From positions 62,113,084 to 62,177,083 of the forward strand of contig CM062296.1 of assembly GCA_031216915.1 (NCBI GenBank): a DNA stretch of 64,000 nucleotides. Reading direction: 5' to 3'. Source of the DNA: Pictodentalium vernedei. Taxonomy: Eukaryota > Mollusca > Scaphopoda > Dentaliida > Dentaliidae. A program made the translations under genes and the position numbers. Below the pieces are notes generated by a model that made no database searches, was not told the DNA's origin, and was given only the letters and a program-made list of their open reading frames with translations. Shown piece by piece: positions 35,124 through 46,152 of this stretch; position 1 is the first letter of the stretch, and each line of letters opens with the position of its first letter.

Positions 35124-35364
35124 TTAACCCTTTGAAGACGTTAGAACGAGTTTTCGACCCAAGGCATAATTTTATTCCTTTTTTGTCTAATTGTAAGAGG
35201 TCTATACACGGAGCATTGATGATAAAATAATAACTGCAGTCTGCAGCCAGACGGCTGCAGACTGCAGTTATTATTTTATCCTCCCTGTATATTGGAAATG
35301 GTCCGACCCATCTCACTGTAAGTGTATTCACGGACGATACCATTCCAGGGGTTCAAAGGGTTAA
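35124..35364. mobile_element. TTAA palindromic MITE, third family
   Basis: TTAACCCTTTGAAGACG at the left and TTCAAAGGGTTAA at the right. The hairpin arms contain ATAATAACTGCAGTCTGCAG around CCAGACGG. It differs in sequence from the CCCTTTACC families but shares target and terminal CCCTTT. Confidence 0.78.
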
Positions 35365-36171
35365 AACTAAGGTATTCAATGTATTCAGAACATGCCACAG
35401 AAGTACCCATCCGTCTCATCAGGTTGGCACCGAAATATATTGTCTGGCTAAATATATAATTCTGAGCCAGGGTGGAGACTAAATACCAGCGTCGAATTCG
35501 TTACATTATTCGATTGGTGGCCTGAGACTTTGTCACTGCTGGATAGCAAATAACAATAACGGTTGGTAAAAACTATTATTGGTTGGCAAATAAAGCGATT
35601 CCAGATCAAGTTAAATTACTTCAGAGATGCCACCCGAAACTGTATGACATGATGAACAACTTACACACGAAGACACGCGGACACCATGTTTTGCGTAAAG
35701 TGGTTTCATTTGAGATGAATTAAGTAAATCTTATTTATTTGTGTGTCATGATCATCGGTGTAATATGTGTAGTGCTTACAAAAAAAGGTTATTTCCGATA
35801 TTGGATTTCTTTGGCTGTTTGTGAGCGAGGCCCATTTTGCTTGAAGTACATTTGGCTGAGAGTTGATTATCACTAAAACAATCGTAGATTGCGTCTTTCG
35901 CCAGGAATCCATGCATCGAGAAAAAAGTTAATAATTCTAAACTACAGATTCCCGACGTTTTCGTTCAACTCTGGGCAGAGTTTGAAACACTGTTTAAAAT
36001 AAACAAACAATGAAGTTAAAACATCCATGAGTTCAACGTTTCCGTCACCGTTCGTGACATTTTCAGATATAAGTATATGGTTTATTACTTTATGTTGACT
36101 TTTAACCGTCTCGAGAAGTTTGCACAAATATTTGCATTTAGAAAACGTATTGGTCGATTTGAAAATGGCAT

Positions 36172-36972
36172 AAATAGACAGAACGCGATGTGTGTTTGAA
36201 TCGGTGGGTGTTTTATATAACGAGTTGGAATGCGTTGTCATATTTCGCGAGAGCGTTCTGTTTTTGTTACACAACGCAGGCTTTAAAATTCATTTAAATA
36301 AACAAATTTTAATTCCGATGTTTAAATCCAAAGTTGAAGAGTCTGTTTGTTTTGTCTGAAGCTGTACTGATCAAATGGATAGATACAAAATCAAAACAAC
36401 CGTTTCGGAACCAGTGTTTGTTGAAATTCGTATCGCTATTTCTCTTCGGCTGGTGCCCATTCACGCCTAACCATTTGGTGACTATTACTGTTAGTAAAAA
36501 TATAAGTACAAATTTGTGCAGATTTGCAAAACAGCTGGAAGAAACATTTTAAAAGAAGTTCGAAGCATGTCAAGATGTACGAAGATTTACCGAAATAAAA
36601 TTGACCAATTTAGATATAACGGATCCACAAAACGAGACGGCCGCGGTACTGGGTTAATGTCATGGTTGGAAATTATTGTTGTTTTTTTTTAAATATCATT
36701 TCATTTTTGGTTAACTATTTTTTGTGAACCAACATTACTTTGCTTTGGGGACGTTTTCATTTTCACACCATGCGACAGACTGTCGATAATTGTATAACGA
36801 AATTTGGAAAATTGTCGAAGCGTAACTAATGACTCGATGGGAAAGGAACTGGTATGAACGGTGCTGGAAAAAGGTCCCGGCTTGTAATCACCCATTGAAT
36901 ATAGAAACATTTATGTCATAGCGGCTATTCCGTTAAATACAAGGATTTATAGTTGAATGGATGTGTAATAAT
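36172..36972 (+). repeat. ~820-bp dispersed repeat, copy 3
   Basis: It starts ATAAATAGACAGAACGCGATG. The right arm of the leading hairpin is largely lost (only GCGTTCTG near 36,263 remains). The body matches 19,020-19,505 closely and ends GTGTAATAATT. Confidence 0.7.
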
Positions 36973-37043
36973 TAACCCAACATAACAAATAGCTTTAGAC
37001 GATCACTTGCAATTTAATTCTTGGACGGGTGGCTGTACGCAGG

Positions 37044-37749
37044 CAGGAACGTGGCTAGAGGGTTTCAGCTGTGGGGGGCGGGGAGGGGGGATGCCACCGG
37101 TGTAAATTCCAACTGTGAGTGGTTTCGATAGGTGGTTGCACTGCAGCGCTGGGTGATATCTTTTAACCCTTTACCCAACGAATCGCCCGCATCCACCCGC
37201 GTAATATGCAAATACAGCTTCTGAAAAAATATTATTTTTCTGATAATTTCAACAAAACCATATCATGTGACCCCTCTTTGGAACGAGCTCGTCGAGCTCG
37301 TTCCAAAGAGGGGTCACATGATATGGTTTTGCTGATTTTTTTTTTCTAATTTTAAAAAATGATATTTAAAATAATGAATTTTGAAATCGTCTGCGTTGAG
37401 TAAAGGGTTATGAACCCTTCTGAAACTTTTCACTAGTCCTGAAACGGGAAAGCATCATTTATAATGTGTCTGGGTCAGAAAATTTACCGGATTGATGTCA
37501 GAGTCGAAATTTTGAGGCCATGTCAATTTTAGAGTAGGAAATTTGAAACTCAAGTTTCCAGTTGGAAATAAAAGATCAAAATTTCTCATCATTAGTTGGA
37601 ATTTTAATATTTTTCATGAACAATGTTAATTTATTGAATTTCTAATCATTTGATTTTTGACCTCGGAATTTCCAACTATTGAAAAAAAAATACTCCTAGC
37701 TGGGGGGGGGGGGGGGGCATCCTCCCCCCCCCCTGTCACCACATCCCTG
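37044..37749. mobile_element. Possible hAT-like element with G/C tracts
   Basis: CAGGAACGTGGCTAGAGG at the left and CACCACATCCCTG at the right are approximate inverted ends. G runs lie near 37,073-37,089 and C runs near 37,725-37,735. It has a TTAA MITE nested inside. Flanking 8-mers do not match well. Confidence 0.4.
37163..37411. mobile_element. TTAA palindromic MITE, second subfamily
   Basis: TTAACCCTTTACCC is at the left. The right end is GAGTAAAGGG followed by TTAT, a one-base change from TTAA. The hairpin has CTTTGG/CCAAAG arms around GAGCTCGTCGAGCTC. Orientation is opposite to 33,367. Confidence 0.8.
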
Positions 37750-39049
37750 GTTGTAGGGTAAAATGTACTGAATGCAAAATCGAATCACCAAATTGTAGTA
37801 TCTAAAATTGTGTTGGATGACTCAAACTCATGAGTATTGACATGATTCTGAATTCGATTTTGAACTGAAGTTTTTGTTTTCAAAATATTAGACTCGAGGA
37901 AACTCAGACTGAGGTTGGTATGATTTGAGACTGAAGGTGAGTGATATTGGTTACTTAGTGCACAGGGGCTCGTACAAACAATGATTCAGGAATAGAATAA
38001 TATAAAATAAGCATAACTGGATACCACCCATATACCAGTACAAACTAAATAACAAAATGGAGGACACACAATTCCTACCTCGATTTTGCAGACGGTTCAA
38101 AACATATTCTACCTATGTTGATATATTGACTTCTATGCACAGTTTTGTCGGGAAAAGACTTATCTTCCCGACTGCACACATGTTTTTATCATATTAAATT
38201 AAAATCGATGAAAAAAACATGATTTATTGGCACTTTCCTTCGAAAAGAACGTTGCCGGTACCGGAAGATCGGCTTTTCAGCTGTTGAGTCTCATTACGCA
38301 CCCCCAAGAAAAGTCGGCCCTGAACGTTTCGTCCGTGACAGCATTCTGTTTTTGTGAGTTATTTCAGCCATATTCAGAGGCCAGAAAGCGACGGGGAGGG
38401 TCAGTTCCAAACATTTTTGAGAAACTATGAAAACTATTTGGCAAATGAGTTTCGGCAATTGCTTTTATTATTTTTATCACAGCTCGTCATGACATTTGTG
38501 TGTACACTAATTTAAAGAACCAGGGTAAGTGTCTATTCTTATGTTCCCAACCAAAGTACTTGAGTCACAAGGTTGGCATATTGTTCGGTCTGGGTGATAT
38601 AATGGAATTACTGGACCAATCTACCGACACTTTGTCGGTGCTGTGGTCAACTAATTCTCTAAAATCGTCCGGATCACTTCTTCATTCGCAAAGTTTTACA
38701 TTAATCTTGCTGAACGGGTCTAAACAAATCCGTTTACATTTAGTGGATCTGATTTATTTATTTCTTCCTTTATTTTTTTTTTTTATTTATCGATTTATTA
38801 CACTTTTAAAGCGTGAACGTAAAATTGTTTCTGAATATTTTACGGGATCAATGAAGTCTACTTATTTGCACAAAGCCGTCAGACAGCGGGATTGTAGAAA
38901 AAAAAGTCACAGGAAAAAAGTCACAGAAAAAAGTCACAAATTTGGGTAGGAAAAAAGTCACAGGAAAAAAAGTCACAAAAAAACCAAAAACTTGATTTGA
39001 TAATTTTATTGCATTCAGTTACATGTACAACAACAATATAATAACAGAT

Positions 39050-39272
39050 TTAACCCTTTACTCAACGCAGACGATATCAAAATTTATTATTTTAAATATC
39101 ATTTTTTCAAATTTTTCAAAAAAATTCAACAAAACCATATCATGTGACCCCTCGTTGGAACGAGCTCGACGATATGGTTTTCTTGAAATTTTTTGAAAAC
39201 TAATATTTTTTCAACTGCTGAATTTGCATATTACGCGGGCGGATGCGTCCGATTCGTTGGGTAAAGGGTTAC
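39050..39272. mobile_element. Truncated TTAA MITE, second subfamily
   Basis: TTAACCCTTTACTC is at the left and GGGTAAAGGGTTAC at the right. The left hairpin arm (CCCCTCGTTGGAACGAG) is followed at once by GATATGGTTTT, so most of the right arm is deleted. Confidence 0.75.
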
Positions 39273-39274
39273 TA

Positions 39275-39734
39275 ACAAAAAAATGTTTCACAGAAAACTC
39301 AGAATTGTTCAGAATTGTTCGCATAGTCGAATATTCATTTCGAAACTCAGGAACGGTTTTGCGGTCATCAACTCTATCAATACACAGATTCCTCAAATGT
39401 TTCTGCAGTTTTTGCTGTGTCTTTTTCACTTTTTAGCTGGAGGATTTCCGATGGCATCTTGTTCAAGGGCAGTCGAGACAGCAGCATTTTCTTTTTTAAA
39501 CCATTCGATTGTACGCCAGATTAATGGATGGTGGTGTCCAACAAGATTGAAGAACTTGTTGTTCCAGCCTTCACAGATGTTATTTGTTCGTGGACCACCG
39601 GATACAGTGGCTGCATGTCCATTCCACAGGGAAGGTGGGAACATAGGTGGTACTCTTCTGACGCTCATGGTGAGGCCATCGCCTTGATGTCGGCGAAAAG
39701 AACCAGACACATAAGTACTGTCAATTAATCTCAA
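39275..39734 (-). pseudogene. MULE-type transposase C-terminal remnant
   Basis: The minus-strand product contains a Phe-Pro-Pro-Ser-Leu-Trp-Asn segment, then GPRTNNICEGWNN, then GHHHPLIWRTIEWFKKE. The order PRTNN..EGW and HP.IW...E.LK.E is what I know from the C-terminal part of MULE-like transposases in animal genomes. An in-frame stop separates it from a downstream piece with DDRKTVPEF, and a TTAA MITE begins at 39,272. The DDE core is missing. It is therefore a relic, and the best evidence for the type of element that surrounds it. Confidence 0.65.
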
Positions 39735-39984
39735 ATCAGCAGCTGGCCTAAGTGTTATTATCCTTAATTACTCTCAATTAAAATTCAATTTCGTGTTATT
39801 GTGACTTTTTTTCCTGTGACTCTTTCTCTGTTATTTTTTTTCTGTGACTTTTTTTCCTGTGACTTTTTTCCGATCACCGACAGCGACATGTAACTATTAG
39901 ACTTGTCAATTTACTTAAACCCATTGACACGCGAAATTTGATTTAGATTTTATGTGTACTGACGACACAAGCAAGTAGATTTTT

Positions 39985-40540
39985 TGTTGTTGTTAAATTG
40001 CAAACGTGTATGGCGGGGTGGGATGGGTGTGGGTGTGCAGGTAGATTTGAATTCGCGGACTCTATCTGAAATTGGCCACCTACACAAATCAATTTCGTTC
40101 AGCGACGATGTGCTTTTTCATTTTTTAGTAGTTATCTTCCTCAACTCAGAATTGTGGACACCAGATCGACGCCGTGGTCAACTCATACGCTAAAATCGGC
40201 TCGATTACTTCTTTGGACACAAAGTTTTACATGAATTCCGAGACATGGTTTCAGAAACGCTCTTTACATGTCAGCGCCTCTTACATTTTAATGCAATACA
40301 AAACAGGAACCAGACACACTCAGTCGCTGAGTTTTCCAACTGTCGTATTTCAGATACTATCAAAGATTGGCATTTGTAGCATATTCTTTTGAAATATAGA
40401 AAACCATTCACTAATCGCTTCTGCTTAAATCGTTACCCTCTGTATACAAAGGGATTGCTATACTCAAAACTCAATTTACCCAATTTTAACCTACTTTATT
40501 TTTTAGAATGAATTAGGAATTTAAGGTAATTTGTTTCTGA
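39985..40540. other. No gene recognised; diverged direct repeat of 38,600-38,720
   Basis: GTGGTCAACT.AT.C.CTAAAATCG followed by an AAAGTTTTACAT segment occurs at about 38,644-38,704 and 40,171-40,231, on either side of the MULE-like element. Otherwise nothing is recognised. Confidence 0.4.
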
Positions 40541-40644
40541 CATCTAAACTAGGGCTCTGTCAACCACTCATTATCGATCCGAATCATAAATTGCGGCGAT
40601 GGGGTCTAATATTCGAATTCAAATCGAACCTTAAATCGACTGTC

Positions 40645-40747
40645 TTGAAGATGACCAATTTTGAGGTGGGGTGGTGGGGAGAGGGTCGTAAAACTAATTT
40701 GTTCCCTCTGTGATGGTGCAAGCCCCTGCTGCTGAAATACTCCACTA
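40645..40747 (+). repeat. 103-bp direct repeat, left
   Basis: It runs from TTGAAGATGACC to ATACTCCACTA and differs from 41,203-41,305 at four positions by eye. Confidence 0.88.
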
Positions 40748-41202
40748 CACGCTAAAAACTAAAGTGTTAAAAACTACACTTGAAATGTTGTGTTCAACAC
40801 TTACACTAAGTGCTGAACTAGCACTTTGTTCAAGTGCAGATATCCCAGAACTTGACAGGTGTTACAATAATAACACTTGACAAGTGTAATGTCGCGACAC
40901 TTAAAAGGAAACAACGCAGATGACGCGTATCAGGCTCGAACTCTCGAACCTGATCCGCGTCATCTGCGCTGTGTCCTTTTAATTATGTACCCACCAAACC
41001 AAATCAAATTATGGACGATTCTGGAAGAACCACCAATGCTAGACACATGGGGAGTGCCATCCATTCAAGTTTCCGATGTCTAACGATTGTAATGTCTAAG
41101 TGCTTAACGCATTGCACTTTGAGTGTTAAAATCAAACCCTAAGAGTTAGAATGGGTTTAACACCTTGAAAGTGTCAGTTTTAACACTTTAGTTTTTAGTG
41201 TG
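40748..41202. mobile_element. 455-bp palindromic element between direct repeats
   Basis: Inverted ends CACGCTAAAAACTAAAGTG and CACTTTAGTTTTTAGTGTG. The core hairpin (about 40,903-40,985) has arms CGCAGATGACGCG and CGCGTCATCTGCG. Many ACACTTG/CAAGTGT motifs are subterminal. It sits exactly between two 103-bp direct repeats with no spare bases. Confidence 0.75.
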
Positions 41203-41305
41203 TTGAAGATGACCAATTTTGAGGTGGGGAGGTGGGGAGAGAGTCGTAAAACTAATTTGTTCCCTCTGTGATGGCGCAAGCCCCTGCTGCTGAAATACTC
41301 CCCTA
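41203..41305 (+). repeat. 103-bp direct repeat, right
   Basis: It runs from TTGAAGATGACC to ATACTCCCCTA, the partner of 40,645-40,747. Confidence 0.88.
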
Positions 41306-41913
41306 CATCATCACACTCCCTCACCGATGGCATGCCTTAATGTTGCAGTGGAGTATTTTCCAGTAAGGATTATAGTTAACAAGCCAAGACCAATACCGGG
41401 CCTGGACCTGCGTCGCTGCATGCAATTTATTACGGAGATGAACAGACTTCAAAGTATCGGCAAACAGGAAGTGGCCGCACGGCAGATCTGAAAATTAGAT
41501 ACACGATACAACTCATCATTATGAAGCAGCAGACCAAATATAAAATCATTCCCTTTCATAGAAGCCAAGAAAGCTTTGACGGAAGATTTGTTTCGGACGG
41601 ACTGACGGACAGACGGACGGAGTCGAGCGGTTACTAGACCTGCTCTGCGGCTGGCGACGCAGGTAAAAAACGGCAACAGGTGCGAGAATTGCCGGTGCTG
41701 GGTACGTTCAACAGTGGTAGTGACAAGTGAGACTGGAATTAAGATGGGTGCTGATGTTATTTATGGACAATTGTCATCTGAACCGTGAACAATTCGAAAG
41801 AAAAGAAATCGGGCAATAACATACTGATTTCGAAACGAGCCGAATAGCAACTTAATATTGGAAATCGAATCGAATCTTGAAGCATTGCAGGACCCTCTTT
41901 AAACTTTAGTATT

Positions 41914-42290
41914 TTAACCCTTTTATACTTTTGCACGTCTTATGACGTACGAAATTAAACAGCGCGTTGATACTTTTGCACGTCTTATGACGTACGAAAT
42001 CAAACAGCACGTTGATACTTTATGGCCATGGTCATTTGTTTTGTTATTATTTTTCGATTTTTTAAAGTTTTAACTTCAAATTCCGATTTGCTCCCGAATA
42101 GTGTTCTGTGACAACCGTTGAGCCAAATGTTATCGCAGCTTAAAATACGAATATAATCCTGCCGTCAAGACTTCTTAGATGGTTGAGTGGTGCAAGAAGC
42201 CACTATCGGGGCTTTCAAAAAATAAGGATACCAGAGCAAAAGCCAACACTTCCCTTGCTTAAATTTCATATTCAGTCAAACACAAATAAT
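41914..42290 (+). repeat. TTAA-start repeat with doubled 46-bp unit
   Basis: TTAACCCTTTTATACTTTTG at 41,914. The 46-bp unit (ACTTTTGCACGTCTTATGAC, then GTACGAAAT...CGTTGAT) occurs twice, about 41,926-42,017. The rest matches the complement of 22,590-22,908. A possible right end GTGGTTAA lies near 42,546. Confidence 0.55.
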
Positions 42291-42297
42291 ATTTTGT

Positions 42298-42378
42298 TGA
42301 TATAAATTTGTTTTATTACAAATTATTGGAGAGTGCCGTGGGCACTCTCCAATAATTTGTAATAAAACAAGTTTTAAA
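42298..42378. repeat. ~80-bp near-perfect hairpin
   Basis: TTGTTTTATTACAAATTATT and GGAGAGTGCC with complements around GTGG. It may be the core of the TTAA-start repeat just upstream. Confidence 0.65.
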
Positions 42379-42679
42379 TAACAAATTCAGGCCACCAAAA
42401 ATAATCTAGCCCTCAACCAGATAATCACTAATGTGAAGAATATCTTGTTATTTGTACTTTCCGATGTTTGACATCGCATTTTGAAAAACGTTGACGAAAT
42501 TGAATTCACTGTGACGTTTGAACGACAGGATAATTAAAGTCTCAAGTGGTTAATATCCAGTATGGGCATACATGTAATGAACATTCTCTTCGTATGTATT
42601 TTTTTGCCTGTGATTGTTTTTTTTTTTTTTTTTATTTTTTTTATTTTTTGAAGTACTCAGGTTCAATGTTCGATGAATG

Positions 42680-42748
42680 TGGGGGGGGGGGGGGGGGATT
42701 AAAAAATACAAATACAAAGATATTCAAGAGCGACATCACCTTACCTAC

Positions 42749-42779
<31 letters not shown>

Positions 42780-42975
42780 ACATACACATACATTTATCAC
42801 GTTATGTTTCACACATCTCTAGTGTTGGTGTTTAGTGGTAGTTAATTCTTCTTATGGGATACTCACAGATACTCAGATAGATAAACTCCCAGAGCATTGT
42901 CTCTTGGGGGTGGGGGGTTGGGGCGAGGGGGGGGGGGTTGGGGCGAGGGGGGGGGGCGAGGGGGGGGGGGTAATT
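42680..42975. repeat. Homopolymer G and C runs with (AC)n
   Basis: G17 at about 42,680, C19 at about 42,749 followed by (AC)n, and a G-rich array with GGTTGGGGCGAGGGG units at 42,907-42,971. Run lengths may be unreliable in the assembly. Confidence 0.75.
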
Positions 42976-43244
42976 CTATTGCGTAACTGACATCAGGATT
43001 ATCCAGCGAGAAACACTATTCCTAAACGATTGCACCTCGTTTTCCGCAATGAATCGAAGAGTTGCAAGCGTAAGGAGTCTTTGTTACTTTCAAAAGTGTG
43101 ATTTACTGGAATTTCCGGGTTTGATTATAAAAGATAACTTCACAAGTGAATTATGCAATCAACAATTGGGTCATGTATCCGTGCGCGCAAGCGAAGACGC
43201 TTTGCCGTGGGTGTAATGGGGACTTCATGTTTTTTGTTGTTTGT

Positions 43245-43494
43245 TTAACCTTTTACCTAACATGAAAAGCAGACGACACTTGCAAAAAAATTCTTGAATA
43301 ACTATTATTTTTATTTTTTTGTCTCAAAAACATAGGTTATGACCCCTCATTGGAACGAGCTCGATGAGCTCGTTCCAATGAGGGGTCATAAGCTATGTTT
43401 TAGAGACCAAAAATGAAAAAATAATGAAAATTAATTGGCGATTTTTGAGAATAGCGCTGGCCGGTTTTGGTCGTTACGTTTGGTAAAGGGTTAA
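43245..43494. mobile_element. piggyBac-like TTAA palindromic MITE
   Basis: TTAACCTTTTACC and GGTAAAGGGTTAA. The hairpin has CATTGG arms around GAGCTCGATGAGCTC. It is the same subfamily as 5,587, in the same arm state. Confidence 0.82.
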
Positions 43495-43530
43495 ATAATA
43501 TAATTATCGTTAATAATGAAAAGTAATAAA

Positions 43531-43697
43531 CAGAGTAATCGCTTGCCTGGACTGGTTACGTGAAATGATTTATTCGAGGCGAGGGACTATATTGTAAAAC
43601 ACGCGTGCGCATTCGCGCACTCGTGTTTATACAACGTCACTCACCCCTCATGAATTATTTCACGTAACCCGTCCGGTCAAACGATTACTCTATGTAT
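43531..43697. mobile_element. ~165-bp inverted-repeat element
   Basis: AGAGTAATCGCTTG and GGTTACGTGAAATGATT on the left pair with AATTATTTCACGTAACC and CAAACGATTACTCT on the right. The loop contains CGCGTGCGCATTCGCGCAC. Flanks ATAA/ATGT are not clearly duplicated. Confidence 0.6.
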
Positions 43698-44569
43698 TCG
43701 ACTGATCTGTGAAGTGGAAGCCAAGTATAATAGTAACATGAAGATGCGTCCGTCACGATAGTAGTGTAGTGATAGGTACTAAATATCATAGTAGTGTAGT
43801 GACTTGTACAGGGAGCCAATATGCTCGAATGCATTTTCTTTTCTTCAATAAATATCCTTCAAAAAGTATTCTCCAGCAGTACATGGCCATGTCATCGGTA
43901 TCCTCAAATATTGGGATTTGTCAAAAAGTCTTATCTGGAGTCACTTGTTCCAGTAAACCTTCGATAGCTCATTTGTTTAATACTATTCTAGTCATTTGAG
44001 CAATGTTTGATCAGTCATTGCTCCCAAACTCATTTGCTCGACACGATTCGAGCGGATCGAACAGTACTACTTCCAGTTACTGCTAAATTAATTTTTGGAC
44101 ATAGTGACCATGCATGCCTTGGATATACACAAGGCAGATAACACTGTATAGCTAACAGACTCCGGGAAATGAAGCATCTGGGTTGTTGGAGGGTAAAACC
44201 CAGGACAAGAGGACGCTGAAACCAAAAAACTAAAACATAATGCAATACGATAAGAGTACATGAAATAGTGTCCTTAAAAGGAAAAAACGGTTCGAGGAAC
44301 GGATGTAAGAGAGCAGAAAAACGAGACTTGCAGCGTATCAGAACCAGAAGAAATACGCCAGTTCAATCGATCATACCTTTTGGGGCCCCTTGGTCCTGTT
44401 GGAAACCCTCCAGGCTTATAGCAATCCAATGCCATTAAAACGAGGATTTCGAAGTTTGGGAAAATTGCTAGATTAAGTTGGGTGATTAGATAAGCCCCCA
44501 TTTAACCAAACCGATTGTCAGAACACCACCCACCCTGTTATAAGACTTTCTGTTACATAACCTCCACGA

Positions 44570-44785
44570 GCCACCATAGAAACGAAGGTTTCGAGTAAAC
44601 AAAATGGATGACAGAAACTCGTGCCACCCTAACAACACGAGCTACGCATACGCACTGACACGAACGTATCGACATGGTAATGAAGTCATAGCAAGGCCGC
44701 TATCACGGGCTACCGTTAGAACCCAACTTGATGTCACGGAATGACGTGACTATGACATCACGTTTGGGGTTAGGGGCGAGACCTG
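44570..44785 (+). mobile_element. Diverged relic of the giant foldback terminus
   Basis: Segments CCACCATAGAAACGAAG, CACCCTAACAACACGAGCT, CGCATACGCACTGACACG, CATGACATCACG-like and CGTTTGGGGTTAGG follow the order of the last ~260 bp of 11,772-15,426, with many substitutions. No second arm is visible. Confidence 0.6.
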
Positions 44786-45358
44786 ACCAAACTGGCTCAT
44801 TTATCACATCCCTTCTACTGCCAACATAAAGTTACTTTTCCCTGTGCAGAAGGTGTCAATGCGTGTGACTATTTTTAATATGTAAACATGGCTTTTTGGA
44901 TACAGCTCAAGCCTGATGTTTTTAATCTCTTTATTACTACTACCGCTTGAGAGCTTGGCGTAGTCTTTACCCCGACTATGCGGAACATTGCTAGACATTT
45001 CTTAATACTATTAGGTACGTTCTAGTATGTATAAATGTTTCGTCGCGGAGGGTTGTGGTGTGGGTGGGAACTCCCCCAATTCATTTTTCAGTCGGGATAT
45101 CTTCATCTGAATTGGCCTCATTGATTCGCACTTTCTCTTGTTTGTAAACACTCACTTTTTATGAGACTAGATTTGCTTCTTGGGTTCATGTCACACAAGC
45201 GAGCGGACATACAAATTGAGGTCAGTAGTACACGATTGAGACTGCTGAACCCAGTATGACCAGTTCGTGTTTAGTAAATACGTTGTTGCATTACTACTAC
45301 TGCACATATGTTTTATATATCGAAAAATACATTTCTAATAGATCTTGAATTCTTAATT

Positions 45359-45606
45359 TTAACCCTTTAAACTCGTAAGACCGATTTTTCGGTCCTAGGC
45401 ATAATTTTGTGCCATGTTTGTCTTATTACAACAGGTCTAGGCACGGGGCATGGATGATAAAATAATAACTGCAGTCTGCAGTCAGGAGGCTGCAGACTGC
45501 AGTCATTGCTTTATCCGCCCGGTATTTTGATAATGGGCTGGACCATCTCCCTGTAAGTGTACACAAAGGCGATACCATTCCAGGAAATGAAGGTTCAGAT
45601 GTTTAA
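45359..45606. mobile_element. TTAA palindromic MITE, third family
   Basis: TTAACCCTTTAAACTCG at the left. The right end has drifted, but TTAA is present at 45,603. The hairpin contains AATAACTGCAGTCTGCAG around TCAGGAGG. It is homologous to 35,124. Confidence 0.7.
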
Positions 45607-45634
45607 TTTATCCAGACTGACTAATAGTCTAATT

Positions 45635-45700
45635 TCATAATCAAGGCATGCCTTCAAGGAAGACATACCACAATGAGGTAGTTGAATTATTTAGTCAGTC
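45635..45700. repeat. Relic of the 1,601 hairpin
   Basis: AATCAAGGCATGCCTTCAAG, then GAGGTAGTTGAATTAT, resembles 1,601-1,669 with losses. Confidence 0.45.
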
Positions 45701-45916
45701 AGGACATGAGCCTTGACAGTACGGGGAATCAGGTTTATGTCTCTAATCGATCATCTTCTCGATGCCTCTGCTCCTTGTGCAGCATAACACTTTCATCTGA
45801 CTAATTGCTGGAACGGGCGAAGAGAGGCGTAGAGAGGTATTTTCAATAATTATCAGATAGTGGGTTAAAATCGTGCTGTTTGTTGTAATATTTTTCCTCA
45901 CATAGAGGTATATATA

Positions 45917-46150
45917 CAGTGCAGTCGTCGTGGATTGGTTGTAATCTACACGTTGGCAGTTATGTCCACGCATGTGTTTACCAGGTTGTCAGCAAAATTT
46001 TAATTAATGAAGCAGCGGGTTGTACCCGATGCTTCATTAATTAATTTTTTGATGATTATTCCTGTAATTAGTGCTTGGAATCTAATATTATTGCGTCCGT
46101 GGAAATATTGCCCACGCGTGGAAAGTGACCAGTCCACGGCGACTGTACTG
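45917..46150. mobile_element. Tc1/mariner-like MITE, CAGTACAGTCGCC family
   Basis: TA at 45,915-45,916 and 46,151-46,152. Ends CAGTGCAGTCGTCGTGGA and TCCACGGCGACTGTACTG. The hairpin includes AATTAATGAAGCA and TGCTTCATTAATT. Same layout as 19,729-19,974. Confidence 0.8.
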
Positions 46151-46152
46151 TA

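Larger units (their letters stand above)
38889..39878. mobile_element. MULE-like element with tandem-motif ends, 990 bp
   Basis: Both ends are built of repeated AAAAAAGTCACAG units in inverted orientation (about 38,900-38,985 and 39,798-39,868). Flanks GACAGCGGG (38,882) and GACAGCGAC (39,879) match at 7 of 9 positions, as expected for a drifted ~9-bp Mutator-type duplication. A transposase remnant lies on the minus strand inside, and a truncated TTAA element sits in its downstream part. Confidence 0.65.
40550..41896. mobile_element. Possible hAT-like element, composite
   Basis: It starts TAGGGCTCTGTCAA and ends TTGCAGGACCCT. ATCTAAAC (left) and CTTTAAAC (right) match at 6 of 8 positions. 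GAATCGAAT-type motifs lie near both ends. Inside is a 455-bp palindromic element between two 103-bp direct repeats. No transposase is visible. Confidence 0.4.

Noticed and set aside
38500..38949. 149-residue frame, the longest plus-strand frame in its region
   Set aside because: It ends in lysine-rich sequence that is simply the tandem GTCACAG terminal motif. The rest has low complexity and no domain.
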